Under the pieces are notes generated by a model that saw only the letters and a list, made by a program, of their open reading frames with translations, made no database searches and was not told the DNA's origin. Shown one piece after another: positions 10,026 through 19,031 of a stretch of 64,000 bases of DNA. The position numbers and the translations under genes are program-made. Positions within the stretch are counted from its first letter, which is position 1. The number at the start of each line of letters is the position of its first letter. The stretch spans positions 1,054,001 to 1,118,000 of the forward strand of contig NZ_CP029463.1 in NCBI RefSeq assembly GCF_003148385.1. Reading direction: 5' to 3'. The DNA is from Flavobacterium sediminis (GTDB taxonomy: Bacteria; Bacteroidota; Bacteroidia; Flavobacteriales; Flavobacteriaceae).

Positions 10026-10466
10026 TTATCTTTTAGTTCTAAAAAAAGCACGTAGTAATAAGGCACACTCGTTTTTTAAAACGCCTCTGACTACTTCCGT
10101 TTTCGGATGCAGTTGTGTTCCCAGCTTCATAAATCCTCTGTTTTCATCGGCCGCGCCGTACACAATTTTAGAGATTTGGCTCCAATAAAGTGCTCCTGCA
10201 CACATTTGGCAAGGTTCAAGTGTTACATATAGCGTACAATCTTTAAGGTATTTTCCTCCCAGATAATTTGCGGCACTTGTTATGGCCTGCATTTCGGCAT
10301 GTGCCGTAACATCGTGAAGTAATTCGGTAAGGTTATGACTTCGGGCTATTACTTTGTTATCTATTACAATAACGGCACCAACAGGTATTTCTCCTTTTTC
10401 AAAAGCTATTTCGGCTTCCATCAAGGCTTTTTTCATGAAATATTCGTCGGTAAAAATATTTTCCAT
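10026..10466 (-). CDS. tadA: tRNA-specific adenosine deaminase
   Basis: Zinc-dependent deaminase converting A34 to inosine in tRNA-Arg(ACG). The cytidine-deaminase fold signature is complete: HAE (His ligand and catalytic Glu) and PCQMC (two Cys ligands). Length is 146 residues from MENIFTDEYF, typical for TadA. An ATG two codons upstream (10472) is possible, but a -7 box (10472-10479) overlaps it, so the inner ATG is preferred. In Flavobacteria this gene is usually annotated simply as nucleoside deaminase. It is a single gene, separated from the A2M gene by about 90 bp. Confidence 0.88.
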   Translation of the reverse strand: MENIFTDEYFMKKALMEAEIAFEKGEIPVGAVIVIDNKVIARSHNLTELLHDVTAHAEMQAITSAANYLGGKYLKDCTLYVTLEPCQMCAGALYWSQISKIVYGAADENRGFMKLGTQLHPKTEVVRGVLKNECALLLRAFFRTKR

Positions 10467-10471
10467 AGCCA

Positions 10472-10479
10472 CAAATTTA
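10472..10479 (-). promoter_or_regulatory. Bacteroidota -7 box for tadA
   Basis: TAAATTTG on the minus strand matches TAnnTTTG. Its end lies about 5 bases before the preferred tadA start, so the transcript would be leaderless or nearly so. Confidence 0.5.
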
Positions 10480-10529
10480 CATTTTTTTCAAAAATGCTAT
10501 GTTGATTTATGGTTATTCTTATTATGATT

Positions 10530-11951
10530 TTACAGTTTGAAATTTCTGGAAAAAGGAATTTCTGTTTTGTCGGTCATCACTACTGAAGTTTTATTCATTT
10601 GACCGATAAAGTTTTTATTAATGATATAGGAACGATGGCATTTTACAAAATTTGGCGGTAACTGCTGAATGATCTCTGACAATTTCCCTCTTACAAATTG
10701 ATTCTTACCTGTTGTAACGAGTTGCAGGTAGTGGTCTTCTGATTTTATATAGATCAATTCGTTCAAATATACTTTTGCTTTATTCTTAAGTGTAATATGG
10801 TCTTCTATGACCAATTGTTTTACTTTTTCAAGTTCCTCGACAGTAGTTGTATGCCGATGTTCTATAGCTGTTTTTTCCTGAAGTATCTTTCTTTTTTTAG
10901 CATCTACTTTTTTCCAACGGAGGAAGGAATAAAATGCTAATAAGAATACCAAGAACAGTAAGATACTATAGACCACTCTATTTTTATTGAACTTTGTCTC
11001 TAACGAGCTTAATTCTCTTTGCTTTTCTTTGAGTTGGAATTTTGAATCGATCTCATAGAAATTGCTGTTTTTTCTAAAATCATCTAATAGGGAATCTAAT
11101 TTTGTAAAGATGAGGTCGCTCTTACGGAATAAGGCGCTATCTCCTAATACAGAATAGATTTCTTTTCGCTTAAAATACAACAAGCGATACGATTTCACTT
11201 TGTATTTCGGTATGGGCAATGCTTCCGCTTTGTCTAAATATTCCAATGCTTCTGAATATCTAGATTGATCTACATCGTTTACCGCTAAATTCAGGTAATT
11301 GTAAAATTGATTTTGTATGTCTGCTGTTTTACGGGACAAATAGAGCGATTTTTGAAAAATAGCTGTCGCTTCTTTGTAATTCTGCTGTTGATTTTTTAAA
11401 TAGCCGTAAGCCAAAAGTGTTTTTGCCTGAAAGTTTTCTTGCTTTTGGTAATATTCCGTTTGGAATATTTTTTCAAATTCTTTTTCCGCTTCCGGAAATT
11501 GAAGGCTATCAACCAGATGGTCTTTGGCTAATTCCAGATAGTAATAGGATCTCCACTTATCGCTTTTATCTTCCTGAGAAAGTGAATATAGTTGATTCAG
11601 AAAAAAACGCCGGTCTTTATGATAATAATTTTTAGAAGATTCTACATAATGAATATCGTACAGCAATTGTTTGTACTCTTCCTCACTGATCGTTTTATCG
11701 GTCTGTTCTTTTTCGTAAGCTTTATAATAATTAGCATAAGCCGAGTCTTCTATATTTATATCTCTGTATAACTCGGCTATTTTCAGTAATTGTTGAGTTG
11801 TTACCGAAGAAGCAGTTGTAAACTGCTTCTTTAAGGCAACAATTTTTTGTATCTCATTTTTATAAAAGTAATTGTATGAAACAGAGTCTTTGTCTATTTG
11901 TGAAAACAGAAAAGAATGAAAAAAAAAGATAAGGAATATATAGTTCTTCAT
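10530..11951 (-). CDS. TPR-containing membrane LytTR transcriptional regulator
   Basis: A 473-residue one-component regulator. An N-terminal signal peptide (MKNYIFLIFFFHSFLFSQ) leads to an exported helical region with TPR-like repeats to about residue 300. One membrane span lies around residues 323-343, followed by a short coiled coil and a C-terminal LytTR DNA-binding domain (about 385-473, with VKCHRSYIINK and IPFSRNFKL). The topology implies an extracytoplasmic sensor joined directly to a cytoplasmic DNA-binding domain. Its start codon overlaps the stop of the upstream gene by one base (TAATG), so the two are translationally coupled. It is last in a four-gene minus-strand cluster, so its target may be the cluster itself (inference). 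Confidence 0.82.
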   Translation of the reverse strand: MKNYIFLIFFFHSFLFSQIDKDSVSYNYFYKNEIQKIVALKKQFTTASSVTTQQLLKIAELYRDINIEDSAYANYYKAYEKEQTDKTISEEEYKQLLYDIHYVESSKNYYHKDRRFFLNQLYSLSQEDKSDKWRSYYYLELAKDHLVDSLQFPEAEKEFEKIFQTEYYQKQENFQAKTLLAYGYLKNQQQNYKEATAIFQKSLYLSRKTADIQNQFYNYLNLAVNDVDQSRYSEALEYLDKAEALPIPKYKVKSYRLLYFKRKEIYSVLGDSALFRKSDLIFTKLDSLLDDFRKNSNFYEIDSKFQLKEKQRELSSLETKFNKNRVVYSILLFLVFLLAFYSFLRWKKVDAKKRKILQEKTAIEHRHTTTVEELEKVKQLVIEDHITLKNKAKVYLNELIYIKSEDHYLQLVTTGKNQFVRGKLSEIIQQLPPNFVKCHRSYIINKNFIGQMNKTSVVMTDKTEIPFSRNFKL

Positions 11952-12412
11952 TAATTACAATTGTCTGCAATTCCTACAACACCTCCGTTCCCTCCCTGAC
12001 GCGGAATTAACTCATTACAAAAATTCATTTTAAAAGGACCTACAGGAATTTTACTATCATCAAGTTTAACTTCAATAAAAAGAGTTTTAAAACAGTCCAA
12101 AACACTACTTAATTCTCCGACATTATCATTCCAATAAAAAACTCTCAGCTTTTTACCCTCGCAATTAACGGTTTTAGGTATGTTAACTGATATGGTTTTT
12201 GAGAAAATTTCGCTTCCATCAGACAGAACGGTACCACTGATATCATTAAAATGAAATACTACTGCATAATCGTATTCATTTTGCACACTGCCAGGTAATG
12301 CAATCAGCTCGTGAGCTATAAATCCATATCGAACACTAATATTATGTAATGAAAGTGCTACTTCAACCGTTGTTTCACTTGTTCTTTTTGCGTTAATCTT
12401 TGTTGTCCACAT
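11951..12412 (-). CDS. hypothetical protein, 153 residues
   Basis: I do not recognise this protein. It has no signal peptide (starts MWTTKINAKRTS) and looks like an all-beta domain: alternating hydrophobics such as TVEVALSLHNISVRYGF and KLRVFYWND. A Gly-rich tail (GGNGGVVGIADNCN) follows. Cysteines occur late in the chain. It lies between the DUF4403 lipoprotein gene and the LytTR regulator and shares one base with the latter. Coupling to a regulator suggests a role in the same response, but no function can be assigned. Confidence 0.6.
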   Translation of the reverse strand: MWTTKINAKRTSETTVEVALSLHNISVRYGFIAHELIALPGSVQNEYDYAVVFHFNDISGTVLSDGSEIFSKTISVNIPKTVNCEGKKLRVFYWNDNVGELSSVLDCFKTLFIEVKLDDSKIPVGPFKMNFCNELIPRQGGNGGVVGIADNCN

Positions 12413-12497
12413 TTTCTTATTCTTTTAAAAATTGTTCTAAAATAATTGTTTTTTGCAATAAATTATAACTTATTCCTACAAAACATCGATTTATTGA

Positions 12498-14210
12498 TTA
12501 TTCTTTTAAAAACACATCAAACGTCGAATTTAATTCTGTAATAATCCCTATATCATCTTTCCCTAATACAATATCATATACTCCTACATCTAAACTATTA
12601 ACCACAAATCCGATCTTATCATGTTGGTAAGCATTTGCTTTTTCAAGCAGCTTTTTTTTAAGATCTTCGATAGGTTCTGAAAGATCTCTTGTTGTTTGTT
12701 TCTTAACTTCTCTTATAATGAGAGGTTTGAATAATGAAGATATGACCGGATAAAATTTGTTATCCACATCCATGCTAAAATCCAGATTTTTTAATTCGAA
12801 TTTTTTATTATCCGTCATTGTCGGTTTTCCTATTAAATAGACCCAACCGGAAACCGGAAATAAATTTCCAGGGAGTTTAGCTTTTAATTTCACCCCTACT
12901 ACTACCTCATCACCGTTAGGATATATATCTATTTTTTTCAGTTTGATATGAGCTTTCTTTTTGAGAATCAATTCAGGTTGTAGTTCTACTTTCTTCTCCT
13001 TTAAATATTTATTTGCCGTACCTGATATATCTTCATATTTAAGAATAAACGATAAAAATGATTTTACTTCACTTGGAACTTCTACTTGTTCTTCCAGTAA
13101 AGGCAAAGTTGCTGTTGTATTTATAATATTGTCATCAATAGTTATATTCCCTCTTACTCCCACAAACAGAGCTATTGAGTCTTTATAGACCTTCAAGCTT
13201 GACAATGCTGCTCCGGTCGGGTTAATATTCAGTTGATATTGCTTATCATTTACTAAGGTTGGTAATGAAAAGTTATAATGTTTCCATCTCTCTTGAATGG
13301 TATTTCTAAAAAGATCACAATCGATTTTGTTATAAATGATTTCATCCACATCTTCTTCAATCTTTTTTATGTATTTGTCTGCAACATTTGTTAATGAAAT
13401 ATAAACATTGTCTATTATTTCCAACTGAGGATTACTTATCCAAGAATGAGTTACATCTGCCTCTACTTTAGGGCACCATTCGGGAGTCATAAAAACTCTT
13501 GTATTGATATAAAAATTAATTTCTCCGTCGAAATTCTTCTTGTCTAAATCTAATCCGGCCGGTATTTTTCCTTTAAGTCCTGCTTTCCCTTTAAATGCAA
13601 TCGGAACAGACACTTTAATTGTATTATTATCAAAATATGAAAGCTTCACTTTATCTTTCAGACGTAAGGCATATTGGTACTGATAGCCCACAGCTACTTC
13701 CGGACCTTTAGTTTCAATCCATTCATTAGGATGGTACAACGGATTTTTTGTTTTTATCCATTCATTAGGGTCATAAGCCGGATTCTCTATTTCAATCCAT
13801 TTATTGGGATGGTATAGTGGATTTTTTGTCTTTATTGGACCGACTTTTATCCATTTTCTGGGATCATATAAAGGATCTTTTGTTTTTATCCATTTATTAG
13901 GATTGTACAAAGGGTTTTTTGTCGTTATAACTTCACTAGGATCATATAAAGGGTCCTTCGTTTTTATCCAGGATTTGTATTGAAAGGTTCCTTCTCCCTG
14001 ATCGTTATATCCATTTTTAAAAGCCTCATTTATCTGATCCTCTAAGGTAGATAAATCTGCTTTTAAACCGACTATAAGCTTACTTTCGTAAGAAGGCATT
14101 TCAATGGCATCGTGTAACCGATCCGGTTTTTTTGTTATCTCTTTATAACTTTTACAGCTTATTAAGACTGTAGCCAATAACAATGTTAAGATGTATTTAT
14201 TTTTATTCAT
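12498..14210 (-). CDS. DUF4403 family lipoprotein with internal 13-residue repeats
   Basis: A 570-residue lipoprotein (signal MNKNKYILTLLLATVLISC, lipid Cys19). After a short N-terminal segment, residues 80-168 hold about seven copies of a 13-residue unit of the form WIKTKDPLYDPNK, one with a five-residue insertion. The rest matches DUF4403 by overall look: paired long beta-rich domains, IPAGLDLDKKNFDGEINFYIN, and a C-terminal segment with DVGVYDIVLGKDD. DUF4403 proteins have no known activity. It sits between two unrecognised genes in one direction. The repeat looks inserted between the signal region and the conserved domain; I know no such insert in the family. Confidence 0.75.
   Translation of the reverse strand: MNKNKYILTLLLATVLISCKSYKEITKKPDRLHDAIEMPSYESKLIVGLKADLSTLEDQINEAFKNGYNDQGEGTFQYKSWIKTKDPLYDPSEVITTKNPLYNPNKWIKTKDPLYDPRKWIKVGPIKTKNPLYHPNKWIEIENPAYDPNEWIKTKNPLYHPNEWIETKGPEVAVGYQYQYALRLKDKVKLSYFDNNTIKVSVPIAFKGKAGLKGKIPAGLDLDKKNFDGEINFYINTRVFMTPEWCPKVEADVTHSWISNPQLEIIDNVYISLTNVADKYIKKIEEDVDEIIYNKIDCDLFRNTIQERWKHYNFSLPTLVNDKQYQLNINPTGAALSSLKVYKDSIALFVGVRGNITIDDNIINTTATLPLLEEQVEVPSEVKSFLSFILKYEDISGTANKYLKEKKVELQPELILKKKAHIKLKKIDIYPNGDEVVVGVKLKAKLPGNLFPVSGWVYLIGKPTMTDNKKFELKNLDFSMDVDNKFYPVISSLFKPLIIREVKKQTTRDLSEPIEDLKKKLLEKANAYQHDKIGFVVNSLDVGVYDIVLGKDDIGIITELNSTFDVFLKE
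13706..13973 (-). repeat. tandem 39-bp coding repeat in the DUF4403 gene
   Basis: About seven degenerate 39-bp units encode W-I-K-T-K-[DN]-P-L-Y-[DHN]-P-[NRS]-[KE]. One unit is extended by 15 bp (VGPIK inserted). Copies differ at the DNA level, so the array is not freshly expanded. Confidence 0.8.
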
Positions 14211-14261
14211 ACTTTTATCAGATTACTAATTTACTCTTAGACTTTCTTAACCAGATTCACA

Positions 14262-15662
14262 TTAATCTTCCGATTTGAAAATATTAAATGTCACTCCTAC
14301 AAAAAATGCAGGCTTATAGACACTATCATAACGTATTTCTGTATCTGCACTATTTGTGAATACATACGAACCACTTTCATTAACATGAGTTAGATTAACC
14401 GTATTTAACTGATCGATTTTCACAAAGGATAATCCTGCCGTAAACACTAAGCGGTTTTTCTCAAGAAATAAGGCAGAAAGACCACCATAAAAACCTATAT
14501 TCGTGTCTTCTGAAACACTGGCTCCGAAAGAAAACCCGAATTGCGGCAATGACATATTGGAATGATTCCAATAAACATTCATTAAAACCCCTAATGCCTG
14601 AGTTATTTTATCTGCCTTCGATTTCTTGATCTCTTTATCTCCATCGTTATTTGTAAACGAACTATAATTCTCATTTCCATCAAAACTCAACAAATATCCT
14701 GTACTAAAATCTACCTTTATATTTCCATTTGTTCGTAATGTATAAGAGTTGAAAGTATGCTTCACTTTACCGTCTGCCGATTTTAGTTCAGGAGTAATGG
14801 CTATAATATCATTAGTTACTTGTTGTGCATCAGTTGTATAAACAAAATCTTCTTCCTTTATCCGATAATACAGATCTATTCCGGCAAAAGCTTTATTCGC
14901 GATACTATCAGATTTATATTCAACAGCTTCACCTATCTTTTTAGCATACTCAAATTCTTTTTCAAACCTCTTAGCATCTGCATATTTTATAACACCATCG
15001 GTTATCTTAATCTTTTCCTTCTCTTTTGAGGTCAGATTTCCAGAAAAGGAAAATGTTCCGGATTTTACATCTTTATTCAAGTCTGCATATAGTTGAGTTA
15101 ATTTAGAATAGGTTTCTACTAATTCTTTTATTCTATCCCTAACATTTCTCTTAGCACTTGAAGCATCAGAACCACTGTAGATCAATTCATAATCATTCGC
15201 TGCATTTTCCCGAACTAAATCAACATTCTTAATAAAGACCGAATCTCCTAAATGCATTTGCAGTCTGTTTTCCAGATTCTGATAGTAAAGCAGATCTCTA
15301 TATTTTTCCATAAAGGATTTATAAACTGTGGTGAAATCTATTGTATCATCAAAATAAATCTCTTTATTCACTCCCTCACTTATTACACTATCTGTTTCCT
15401 TTTCTTTAGCAGATTCAAGTAAGCTAATGACCGATTCAGGTATTTCATAAGTAATATCAGATCCTTTAGCGATAGTATAACCTTTCACTTTAAAAACATT
15501 AACATTATATATCTTAGTTTTTATATAATCTCCTTTTTTTATTCTTTGCGGAATACAATCTTTTCCAAAAGGATGGATTTCTAATTCCTTAGTTTCTATA
15601 CTTTGTGCCTTACTGATACTGGCACAAAACAGTAAAATCATGAATAGTAATCTTGTTTTCAT
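14262..15662 (-). CDS. secreted or outer-membrane hypothetical protein
   Basis: Unrecognised 466-residue protein with a clear signal peptide (MKTRLLFMILLFCASISKAQ). The middle (about residues 80-270) is charged and helical. The last 120 residues alternate amphipathic strands with Gly and aromatic girdles (FGFSFGASVSEDTNIGFYGG, RLVFTAGLSFVKI, KPAFFVGVTFNIF), which suggests a small outer-membrane beta-barrel or beta-sandwich anchor. It is first in the cluster with the DUF4403 lipoprotein and the LytTR regulator, so these may form one envelope module. Confidence 0.65.
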   Translation of the reverse strand: MKTRLLFMILLFCASISKAQSIETKELEIHPFGKDCIPQRIKKGDYIKTKIYNVNVFKVKGYTIAKGSDITYEIPESVISLLESAKEKETDSVISEGVNKEIYFDDTIDFTTVYKSFMEKYRDLLYYQNLENRLQMHLGDSVFIKNVDLVRENAANDYELIYSGSDASSAKRNVRDRIKELVETYSKLTQLYADLNKDVKSGTFSFSGNLTSKEKEKIKITDGVIKYADAKRFEKEFEYAKKIGEAVEYKSDSIANKAFAGIDLYYRIKEEDFVYTTDAQQVTNDIIAITPELKSADGKVKHTFNSYTLRTNGNIKVDFSTGYLLSFDGNENYSSFTNNDGDKEIKKSKADKITQALGVLMNVYWNHSNMSLPQFGFSFGASVSEDTNIGFYGGLSALFLEKNRLVFTAGLSFVKIDQLNTVNLTHVNESGSYVFTNSADTEIRYDSVYKPAFFVGVTFNIFKSED

Positions 15663-15879
15663 CGTTCATTGTAGTTAAAAAAACACCTACTCTATCAGCT
15701 TTTCGGCATCCGCTATTTTTTATCAAAATTCCCATGAATAAAGGGCTTACGCAAAAAAATGTCGTGAAATGCAAGAAATACAACGCGAGAAGAGTATTGA
15801 GAACAAAAAGCTTTCCCTGATTTTTAATTCCGAATTAAAAAACAACCGTTAAAGCACTGATTTTATCCTGTAGAAATAG

Positions 15880-15887
15880 TATTTTTG
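15880..15887 (+). promoter_or_regulatory. Bacteroidota -7 box for dxs
   Basis: TATTTTTG matches TAnnTTTG and ends 11 bases before the dxs ATG, predicting a very short leader. Confidence 0.55.
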
Positions 15888-15898
15888 CATTTTAAAAC

Positions 15899-17677
15899 AT
15901 GGATTACACACTACTAAATAGCATCCAGGATCCGAATCAGGTAAGAAATCTCAATTCAAATCAGTTGCTTCAGCTTGCAGATGAATTAAGATCTTTTATT
16001 ATTGATATTGTATCACAAAAAGGAGGACATTTGGGAGCCAGTTTAGGTGTAGTAGAATTGACCATTGCTTTACATTATGTGTTTAACACACCTGAAGATC
16101 TACTGGTCTGGGATGTAGGGCATCAGGCTTACGGGCACAAGATCTTAACCGGGAGAAGAGCTGAGTTTCATACTAACCGAGAACTCAACGGGATTTCCGG
16201 TTTTCCGAAAAGAAGCGAAAGCGAATATGACGCCTTCGGAGTCGGACATTCTTCGACCTCTATTTCAGCAGCCCTCGGAATGGCTTTGGCTTCCCAATTA
16301 AACAATGACTTTGAAAAACAACATATTGCAGTTATAGGTGATGCCTCTATTGCCAGCGGAATGGCTTTTGAAGGTTTGAATCATGCCGGTGTTACCGATG
16401 CTAATCTTTTAGTGATCCTAAATGACAATGCTATTGGAATTGACCCTAGTGTAGGAGCCTTGAAAAATTATCTGACTCAGGTCAAAGAAGGGAAAAATCC
16501 GAGACAAAACAATATGATCAAATCGCTCAATTTTGATTATACCGGACCTATTGACGGACACAATCTTCCGCTTCTGATTAAAGAATTGAATCGATTAAAA
16601 AAGATTAAAGGACCTAAATTCCTTCATGTTATAACTACTAAAGGAAAAGGCCTACAATTAGCAGAGGAAAATCAGGTAAAATATCATGCTCCGGGAAAAT
16701 TTGAACCTAAAACAGGTAAAATCATTCCTCAGGACGAGTCTAATTTACCGCCTAAATTTCAGGATGTTTTCGGTTTAACTTTAGTTGAGTTAGCCAAAAC
16801 TAATAAAAAAATAATCGGGATAACTCCTGCCATGCCTACCGGAAGTTCCATGAAATTTATGATGGAAGCTTTCCCGGAACGCGCTTTTGATGTAGGTATT
16901 GCCGAACAACATGCGGTAACGCTTGCTGCCGGAATGGTTACTCAAGGTATGGTTGTATTTTGCAACATCTATTCTACTTTTTTACAACGTGCTTACGATC
17001 AGGTGATCCATGACGTAGCTTTGCAAAACCTGCCCGTAATCTTTTGTTTGGATCGCGCAGGGTTAGTAGGTGAAGACGGAGCTACCCATCACGGAGTTTT
17101 TGACATCGCTTATTTAAGTTGCATCCCTAACCTTATTATTGCAGCTCCTTTACATGAAATAGAGCTTCGCAATATGATGTATACCGCCCAAAAAAGCTTG
17201 GAACACCCTATTGCTATTCGCTATCCCAGAGGTCGTGGTAAACTATTGGACTGGCAACAAGAATTTAAGGAAATTGAGATCGGTAAAGCCGTTTCTTTGC
17301 GAAAAGGGAACAAAATAGCTATTCTTTCAACCGGAACAATTGGCACTGATGCTTCTCAAGCAATTGACCAATGTGTTAACCCGGAAGATGTTGCTCATTA
17401 TCATTTCCCTTTTGTAAAACCTTTGGACGAAAGGCTGTTAAAAGAAATTTTTGAAAACTACACAAATATCATAACAATAGAAGATGGTACAATTATTGGC
17501 GGTTTCGGAAGCTTGATCGATCAATGGAGTAGAAAAAATCATTTAAAAAACAATATATACAATTTAGGAGTGCCTGATGCGTTTATAGAACATGGTAAAG
17601 TGTCAGAGCTCCGGAAAATCTGTAACCTAGATACTAAAAACATTATTAACCTATTAAACACCCTTATTACAACATGA
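15899..17677 (+). CDS. dxs: 1-deoxy-D-xylulose-5-phosphate synthase
   Basis: Thiamine-diphosphate enzyme condensing pyruvate and glyceraldehyde 3-phosphate into DXP. Visible motifs are GHSSTS, the ThDP/Mg binding stretch GDASIASGMAFEGLNHAG (about 146-163) with its downstream Asn, and EQHAVTLAAGMV (catalytic Glu near 336). The C-terminal transketolase domain follows. At 592 residues it is somewhat shorter than the usual 620-640. Mevalonate-pathway genes lie about 11 kb away. DXP here may therefore feed pyridoxal phosphate and thiamine rather than isoprenoids (inference). It overlaps the next gene by four bases (ATGA). Confidence 0.92.
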   Translation: MDYTLLNSIQDPNQVRNLNSNQLLQLADELRSFIIDIVSQKGGHLGASLGVVELTIALHYVFNTPEDLLVWDVGHQAYGHKILTGRRAEFHTNRELNGISGFPKRSESEYDAFGVGHSSTSISAALGMALASQLNNDFEKQHIAVIGDASIASGMAFEGLNHAGVTDANLLVILNDNAIGIDPSVGALKNYLTQVKEGKNPRQNNMIKSLNFDYTGPIDGHNLPLLIKELNRLKKIKGPKFLHVITTKGKGLQLAEENQVKYHAPGKFEPKTGKIIPQDESNLPPKFQDVFGLTLVELAKTNKKIIGITPAMPTGSSMKFMMEAFPERAFDVGIAEQHAVTLAAGMVTQGMVVFCNIYSTFLQRAYDQVIHDVALQNLPVIFCLDRAGLVGEDGATHHGVFDIAYLSCIPNLIIAAPLHEIELRNMMYTAQKSLEHPIAIRYPRGRGKLLDWQQEFKEIEIGKAVSLRKGNKIAILSTGTIGTDASQAIDQCVNPEDVAHYHFPFVKPLDERLLKEIFENYTNIITIEDGTIIGGFGSLIDQWSRKNHLKNNIYNLGVPDAFIEHGKVSELRKICNLDTKNIINLLNTLITT

Positions 17678-18618
17678 AAAAGACCTTTTTTATGGGTTTT
17701 TTAGCTCTTTTTATTCAACAAAGTTTTTCACAAATAGTTGTCACTAAATTACCCGACTCAACAACCTACTGGACTAAAACAAATAAAATTGGTTTAGACA
17801 TTTCCCAAATTACTTTTGTTAATTGGAATGCCGGTGGAAATAATTCAGTTTCCGGATTAGTAAAAGGACAAGCTCTCCGAAAATATGAAAAAAAGAATTT
17901 TTCATGGAATAATGAGCTAATTCTCCGTTACGGTATCAACAAACAGGAAGGACAGGAATTACGGAAAACAGACGACCAGATTCAAATTAATTCAACGGCT
18001 GGTTTTAGAAAAGACAGTACCTCTAATTGGTTTTACGGAGGAAAGTTCACTTTTAATACACAGTTTGCCAACGGTTACAACTATCCGAATACAGATGAAC
18101 CTATCTCGAAATTTTTTGCTCCCGCATACGTTTTCTTAGGTATTGGTTCGGAATATGTTAGAAAAGATATTCATTTAAATTTATACTTATCGCCTTTAAC
18201 CCAAAAAACCACTTTGGTTCTGGACAGAAGGCTAGCAGACCAAGGAGCATTTGGTGTTGATGCTGCGGTTTATGACGAAGTAACCGGTGAATTGATCAGA
18301 CACGGGAGAAAGAGCAGAACGGAAATCGGTATTTTAGTAACGAATCAATGGCAAAAAGAAGTTTACAAAAACATCAATCTGGAACATCGGTTGAGTTTAT
18401 ATACTGATTATATCAATAAGTTCGGCAACATTGATGTAGACTGGCAATTACAACTCGACATGACTGTAAACCAATATGTTAAAGCCAACATCGGCTCACA
18501 TCTTATTTACGATGACGACATCAAAGCGAAGGAAGAAGTTAACGGCGAACAGATTACGGTAGGTCCTAAAGTTCAGTTAAAGCAAATCTTAGGTGTTGGG
18601 GTTACCTATACATTTTAA
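17674..18618 (+). CDS. DUF3078 domain-containing outer-membrane protein
   Basis: A 314-residue protein with signal peptide MKKTFFMGFLALFIQQSFSQ. It contains the DUF3078 pattern FVNWNAGGNNSVSGL near the mature N-terminus and ends in beta-strand-rich sequence finishing GVGVTYTF, a C-terminal aromatic typical of outer-membrane proteins. Its start overlaps the dxs stop (ATGA). This dxs-DUF3078 arrangement is frequent in Flavobacteria, although no functional link is known. Confidence 0.82.
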   Translation: MKKTFFMGFLALFIQQSFSQIVVTKLPDSTTYWTKTNKIGLDISQITFVNWNAGGNNSVSGLVKGQALRKYEKKNFSWNNELILRYGINKQEGQELRKTDDQIQINSTAGFRKDSTSNWFYGGKFTFNTQFANGYNYPNTDEPISKFFAPAYVFLGIGSEYVRKDIHLNLYLSPLTQKTTLVLDRRLADQGAFGVDAAVYDEVTGELIRHGRKSRTEIGILVTNQWQKEVYKNINLEHRLSLYTDYINKFGNIDVDWQLQLDMTVNQYVKANIGSHLIYDDDIKAKEEVNGEQITVGPKVQLKQILGVGVTYTF

Positions 18619-18646
18619 AACTACTTAAAAAATATTTTCAAAACTA

Positions 18647-18677
18647 TTTGTTTATATAGTACAATTAGCTATATTTG
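18647..18677 (+). promoter_or_regulatory. promoter of tRNA-Leu
   Basis: TTTG (18647-18650), 19 bp, then TATATTTG (18670-18677): a textbook Bacteroidota -33/-7 promoter, 19 bases before the mature tRNA. Confidence 0.8.
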
Positions 18678-18696
18678 CACCCACATTTAAACACAC

Positions 18697-18781
18697 GCGG
18701 GTGTGGTGAAATTGGTAGACACGCCAGACTTAGGATCTGGTGCCGCAAGGTGTGTAGGTTCGAGTCCTATCACCCGCACCA
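18697..18781 (+). tRNA. tRNA-Leu(UAG)
   Basis: An 85-base class II tRNA. The acceptor stem pairs GCGGGTG with CACCCGC, the T-arm has GGTTCGAGTCC, and there is a long variable arm. The anticodon stem CCAGA/TCTGG frames loop CTTAGGA, giving anticodon TAG, which reads CUN leucine codons. The 3' CCA is encoded in the DNA (18779-18781). It is followed immediately by an intrinsic terminator. Confidence 0.97.
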
Positions 18782-18789
18782 ATACAGAA

Positions 18790-18817
18790 AACCTGAACAA
18801 TTGTTCAGGTTTTTTTG
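18790..18817 (+). terminator. intrinsic terminator after tRNA-Leu
   Basis: AACCTGAACAA pairs with TTGTTCAGGTT as an 11-bp perfect inverted repeat, followed by a T-tract. Confidence 0.88.
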
Positions 18818-18856
18818 TTTCTGCCTTAGTCAATTGCATCCTTAAAGATAATTTCG

Positions 18857-18864
18857 TATCTTTG
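18857..18864 (+). promoter_or_regulatory. Bacteroidota -7 box upstream of the 76-aa ORF/bS21 pair
   Basis: TATCTTTG matches TAnnTTTG. A TTG lies about 20 bp upstream. Transcription from here would give a leader of about 160 nt before the first ORF; the leader includes a CCTCCT motif at 18960-18965. Confidence 0.55.
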
Positions 18865-19031
18865 CATCGCTTATGATTTTAAAAACCAGAGAAATAAAAA
18901 ATCTAAGGATATATTCTTTTAAGTACTTAGTTTTCAGAGTACAATCAAATAAATTTATTCCTCCTCAATTATACTTTAGCGTCTAAAGATTCTAAGTATC
19001 AAGTATTTGTATTCAGATTTCATTTAGCAAA

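Noticed and set aside
15663..15898. Riboswitch before dxs
   Set aside because: The region has no recognisable TPP or other aptamer core, and the -7 box lies only 11 bases from the ATG.
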